DNA from: Streptomyces pseudovenezuelae
GTDB lineage: Bacteria > Actinomycetota > Actinomycetes > Streptomycetales > Streptomycetaceae
Direction of reading: 5' to 3'
NCBI RefSeq assembly: GCF_029892565.1
Contig: NZ_JARXVH010000015.1
Location: 124,001 to 188,000 of the forward strand
Length of the DNA stretch: 64,000 bases
In this document: in pieces, positions 61,938-64,000 of the stretch
Numbering within the stretch: the first letter of the stretch is position 1
Layout of the letters: each line of letters begins with the position of its first letter
The notes under the pieces: generated by a model
What the model was told of the DNA's origin: nothing
What the model saw: the letters and a program-made list of their open reading frames with translations, nothing else
Database searches by the model: none
Program-made: the position numbers and the translations under genes

Positions 61938-63629
61938 ATGTCCCCACTTAGAAGATCGGCACGGCTCTGGTCGGGAGTCGTCACCGCCGCCCTCGCCCTC
62001 TCCCTGGCGGGCGCGGGCCAGGCGTCCGCCGCGGACGTCAACAACGCCAAGAACGCCGGTTACGAGTCCGGCCTGAGCAACTGGACCTGTTCGGCGGGCA
62101 GCGGCACCACCGTCTCCTCGCCGGTGCACGGCGGCGCGGCCGCGCTCAAGGCGACGCCCGCCGGGCAGGACAACGCCCAGTGCACCCAGTCGGTCGCCGT
62201 GAAGCCCAACTCGACGTACACGCTGAGCGCCTGGGTGCAGGGCGGCTACACCTACCTGGGCGTGACTGGCACGGGCACCACGGACGTGTCGACGTGGACG
62301 CCCGACTCCGCGTCCTGGAAGCAGCTGTCGACGACCTTCACCACGGGCGGATCCACCACCTCGGTGACCGTCTACACGCACGGCTGGTACGGACAGGCCG
62401 CCTACTTCGCCGACGACCTCTCGGTGTTCGGCCCCGACGGCGGCGGTGGCGGCGACCCGGCCCCGACGATCCCCGCGGCCCCGGCCGGCCTCGCGGTGTC
62501 GGGCACGACGTCCTCCTCGGTCTCCCTCGCCTGGAACGCGGTCTCCAACGCCACCGGGTACAACGTCTACCGGGGCGGTACGAAGGTGTCGTCGGTGACC
62601 GGCGCCTCGGCCACCGTCACCGGCCTCACGGCCTCCACCTCGTACTCCTTCCAGGTCACCGCCACCAACTCGGCCGGCGAGTCGGCCAAGTCGGCGACCG
62701 TGACGGGCACCACCACCGCGACCGGCGGCGGGGGCGGCGGCACCCTGCCCAAGCACGCCGTCACCGGCTACTGGCAGAACTTCAACAACGGGGCGACGGT
62801 CCAGAGGATCTCCGCCGTCCAGTCGCAGTACGACATCATCGCGGTGGCCTTCGCGGACGCCACGGGCACGCCGGGTGGCGTGACCTTCAACCTGGACTCG
62901 GCGGGCCTGGGCGGCTACACGGTCGACCAGTTCAAGGCCGACATCAAGGCCAAGCAGGCCGCCGGCAAGAAGGTCATCATCTCGATCGGCGGGCAGAACG
63001 GCACGGTGTCGATCAACGACTCCACCTCCGCGACCAACTTCGCCAACTCGGTGTACTCGCTGATGCAGACGTACGGCTTCGACGGCGTCGACATCGACCT
63101 GGAGAACGGCCTCAACGCGACCTACATGTCGCAGGCCCTGCGCTCGCTGTCCTCGAAGGCGGGCTCGTCGCTGATCATCACGATGGCCCCGCAGACCATC
63201 GACATGCAGTCGACGTCGAACTCCTACTTCCAGACGGCCCTGAACATCAAGGACATCCTCACGGTCGTCAACATGCAGTACTACAACAGCGGTTCGATGC
63301 TGGGCTGCGACGGCAAGGTCTACTCGCAGGGTTCGGTGGACTTCCTCACCGCCCTGGCCTGCATCCAGTTGCAGGGCGGCCTGTCCCCGTCCCAGGTGGG
63401 CCTCGGTCTGCCGGCCTCGACCAGCGGCGCGGGCAGCGGCTACGTCTCGCCGACGATCGTGAACAACGCGCTGGACTGCCTCGCCAAGGGCACCGGCTGC
63501 GGCTCCTTCAAGCCCTCCAAGACGTATCCCGACCTGCGGGGTGCGATGACCTGGTCGACGAACTGGGACGCCTCGGCGGGCAACGCGTGGTCCAACTCGG
63601 TGGGCGCACACGTGCACGCGCTGCCGTAG
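61938..63629 (+). CDS. Secreted GH18 chitinase with CBM and fibronectin-III domain
   Basis: 563 residues from the ATG at 61938. A signal peptide (about 1-31, ends QASA-ADV) is followed by a carbohydrate-binding domain (about 35-165), a Gly linker, a fibronectin type III module (about 178-258) and a GH18 catalytic domain (about 275-563). The catalytic motif is FDGVDIDLE (about 377-385), with Glu as proton donor. It hydrolyses chitin outside the cell. Two DasR-like repeats lie in the promoter. No purine-rich RBS precedes the ATG, so the mRNA may be leaderless. Confidence 0.93.
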   Translation: MSPLRRSARLWSGVVTAALALSLAGAGQASAADVNNAKNAGYESGLSNWTCSAGSGTTVSSPVHGGAAALKATPAGQDNAQCTQSVAVKPNSTYTLSAWVQGGYTYLGVTGTGTTDVSTWTPDSASWKQLSTTFTTGGSTTSVTVYTHGWYGQAAYFADDLSVFGPDGGGGGDPAPTIPAAPAGLAVSGTTSSSVSLAWNAVSNATGYNVYRGGTKVSSVTGASATVTGLTASTSYSFQVTATNSAGESAKSATVTGTTTATGGGGGGTLPKHAVTGYWQNFNNGATVQRISAVQSQYDIIAVAFADATGTPGGVTFNLDSAGLGGYTVDQFKADIKAKQAAGKKVIISIGGQNGTVSINDSTSATNFANSVYSLMQTYGFDGVDIDLENGLNATYMSQALRSLSSKAGSSLIITMAPQTIDMQSTSNSYFQTALNIKDILTVVNMQYYNSGSMLGCDGKVYSQGSVDFLTALACIQLQGGLSPSQVGLGLPASTSGAGSGYVSPTIVNNALDCLAKGTGCGSFKPSKTYPDLRGAMTWSTNWDASAGNAWSNSVGAHVHALP

Positions 63630-63669
63630 CGCGGAGCGGAATCAGTAGACAAACCAGGAGGAATCGACA

Positions 63670-63710
63670 GCGGTGGGCCGGGGGTTGAAACATTTCCCCC
63701 GGCCCACCGC
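63670..63710. terminator. Hairpin terminator after chitinase
   Basis: A perfect 15-bp stem, GCGGTGGGCCGGGGG (63670-63684) with its complement at 63696-63710, and an 11-base AT-rich loop, 40 bp after the chitinase stop. Confidence 0.85.
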
Positions 63711-63759
63711 ATCAATGAAGTGAGTACGGTGCCGAACGGCACCGCGGGAGGGGGCTCGG

Positions 63760-64000
63760 ATGAGACAGCGTCGGGCGGAGGAGTACGCGGAGTTCGCCTC
63801 GGCACGTGCCGGGCATCTCTACCGGTCCGCCTGTCTGCTGACCGCCGGGGACACGCATCTCGCCGAGGATCTCGTGCAGGAGACCCTCGGGCGGCTGTAC
63901 ATCAGCTGGGGACGGGTGTCGCGGGTCGGGAATCCGTCGGGGTACGCGCAGACGGTCCTGACGCGTACGTTCCTCGCGCACCAGCGGCGGCGCAGCAGCA
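63760..64000 (+). CDS. SigE-family ECF sigma factor, partial (C-terminus beyond window)
   Basis: The first 80 codons are present from the ATG at 63760, preceded by GGGAGGGGG. Region 2 begins FASARAGHLYRSACLLTAGD and continues HLAEDLVQETLGRLYISWGR, the Streptomyces SigE-like group signature, also seen in the gene at 14299-14850. The remainder lies past the window's end. No partner anti-sigma gene is visible yet. Assignment is good for the family. Confidence 0.88.
   Translation, partial: MRQRRAEEYAEFASARAGHLYRSACLLTAGDTHLAEDLVQETLGRLYISWGRVSRVGNPSGYAQTVLTRTFLAHQRRRSS

Overview
The window is about 64 kb of very GC-rich actinobacterial chromosome, almost certainly Streptomyces. The evidence is the strong third-position GC, GTG starts and 4-bp start/stop overlaps, a WhiB-family regulator, a PadR regulator, SpoIIE-type phosphatase and SigE-type ECF sigma factors, and a chitinase behind DasR-like sites. 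Gene order in the first 25 kb matches, as I remember it, the conserved Streptomyces core around the two fumarases, wblI and glpX. I see no transposase, integrase, CRISPR array, rRNA or tRNA.

Region 1 (1-25.1 kb) is mostly housekeeping: a partial AAA ATPase, ychF, a DUF6542 protein, ppgK, ispH, an amino-acid permease, xseA-xseB, a RutE-like reductase, a DUF4245 protein, glpX, wblI and a DUF1707 protein. A class I fumarase and a class II fumarase then flank an ECF sigma/PASTA-protein pair. They are followed by a FomD-like protein, a PP2C/HATPase stress phosphatase, catalase, a class A PBP, and an SPFH-RHH gene pair. Strong hairpin terminators separate convergent genes. The phosphatase and catalase both sit behind sigma-B-like promoters (GTTN-N16-GGGTAY).

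Region 2 (25.2-41 kb) is regulatory and envelope-related. It has a PadR-ABC exporter operon with a large operator-like inverted repeat, a three-gene roadblock/PATAN signalling cluster, an AI-2E permease, a secreted lytic transglycosylase, a PIN-PhoH ATPase and a cis-prenyltransferase. The long leader of the prenyltransferase gene carries two minus-strand intrinsic terminators and may encode a small RNA. Four accessory enzymes follow (winged-helix protein, methyltransferase, DinB protein, F420-type oxidoreductase), each with an in-frame microsatellite-like insertion.

Region 3 (41-50 kb) is accessory. It holds an overlapping operon of two WXG-like proteins, an unknown soluble protein and a membrane protein. 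Next come a secreted protein and two tandem paralogous lipoproteins. The most striking element is a PrsW-type membrane metalloprotease fused through a glycine linker to what looks like a polymorphic-toxin C-terminus, with an overlapping small gene that could be its immunity partner.

Region 4 (50-61.6 kb) is a complete-looking Tad/Flp pilus operon on the minus strand: zinc-ribbon protein, CpaB, TadZ, two TadE-like proteins, TadA, TadB, TadC, histidine kinase, LuxR response regulator, Flp pilin, TadG-like protein, lipoprotein and OmpA-like protein. The response regulator gene has a TTA codon inside an AT-richer linker, so pilus control may depend on bldA. TTA codons also occur in the stress phosphatase and in the larger WXG protein. 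The window closes with a GH18 chitinase and the start of another SigE-family sigma factor.
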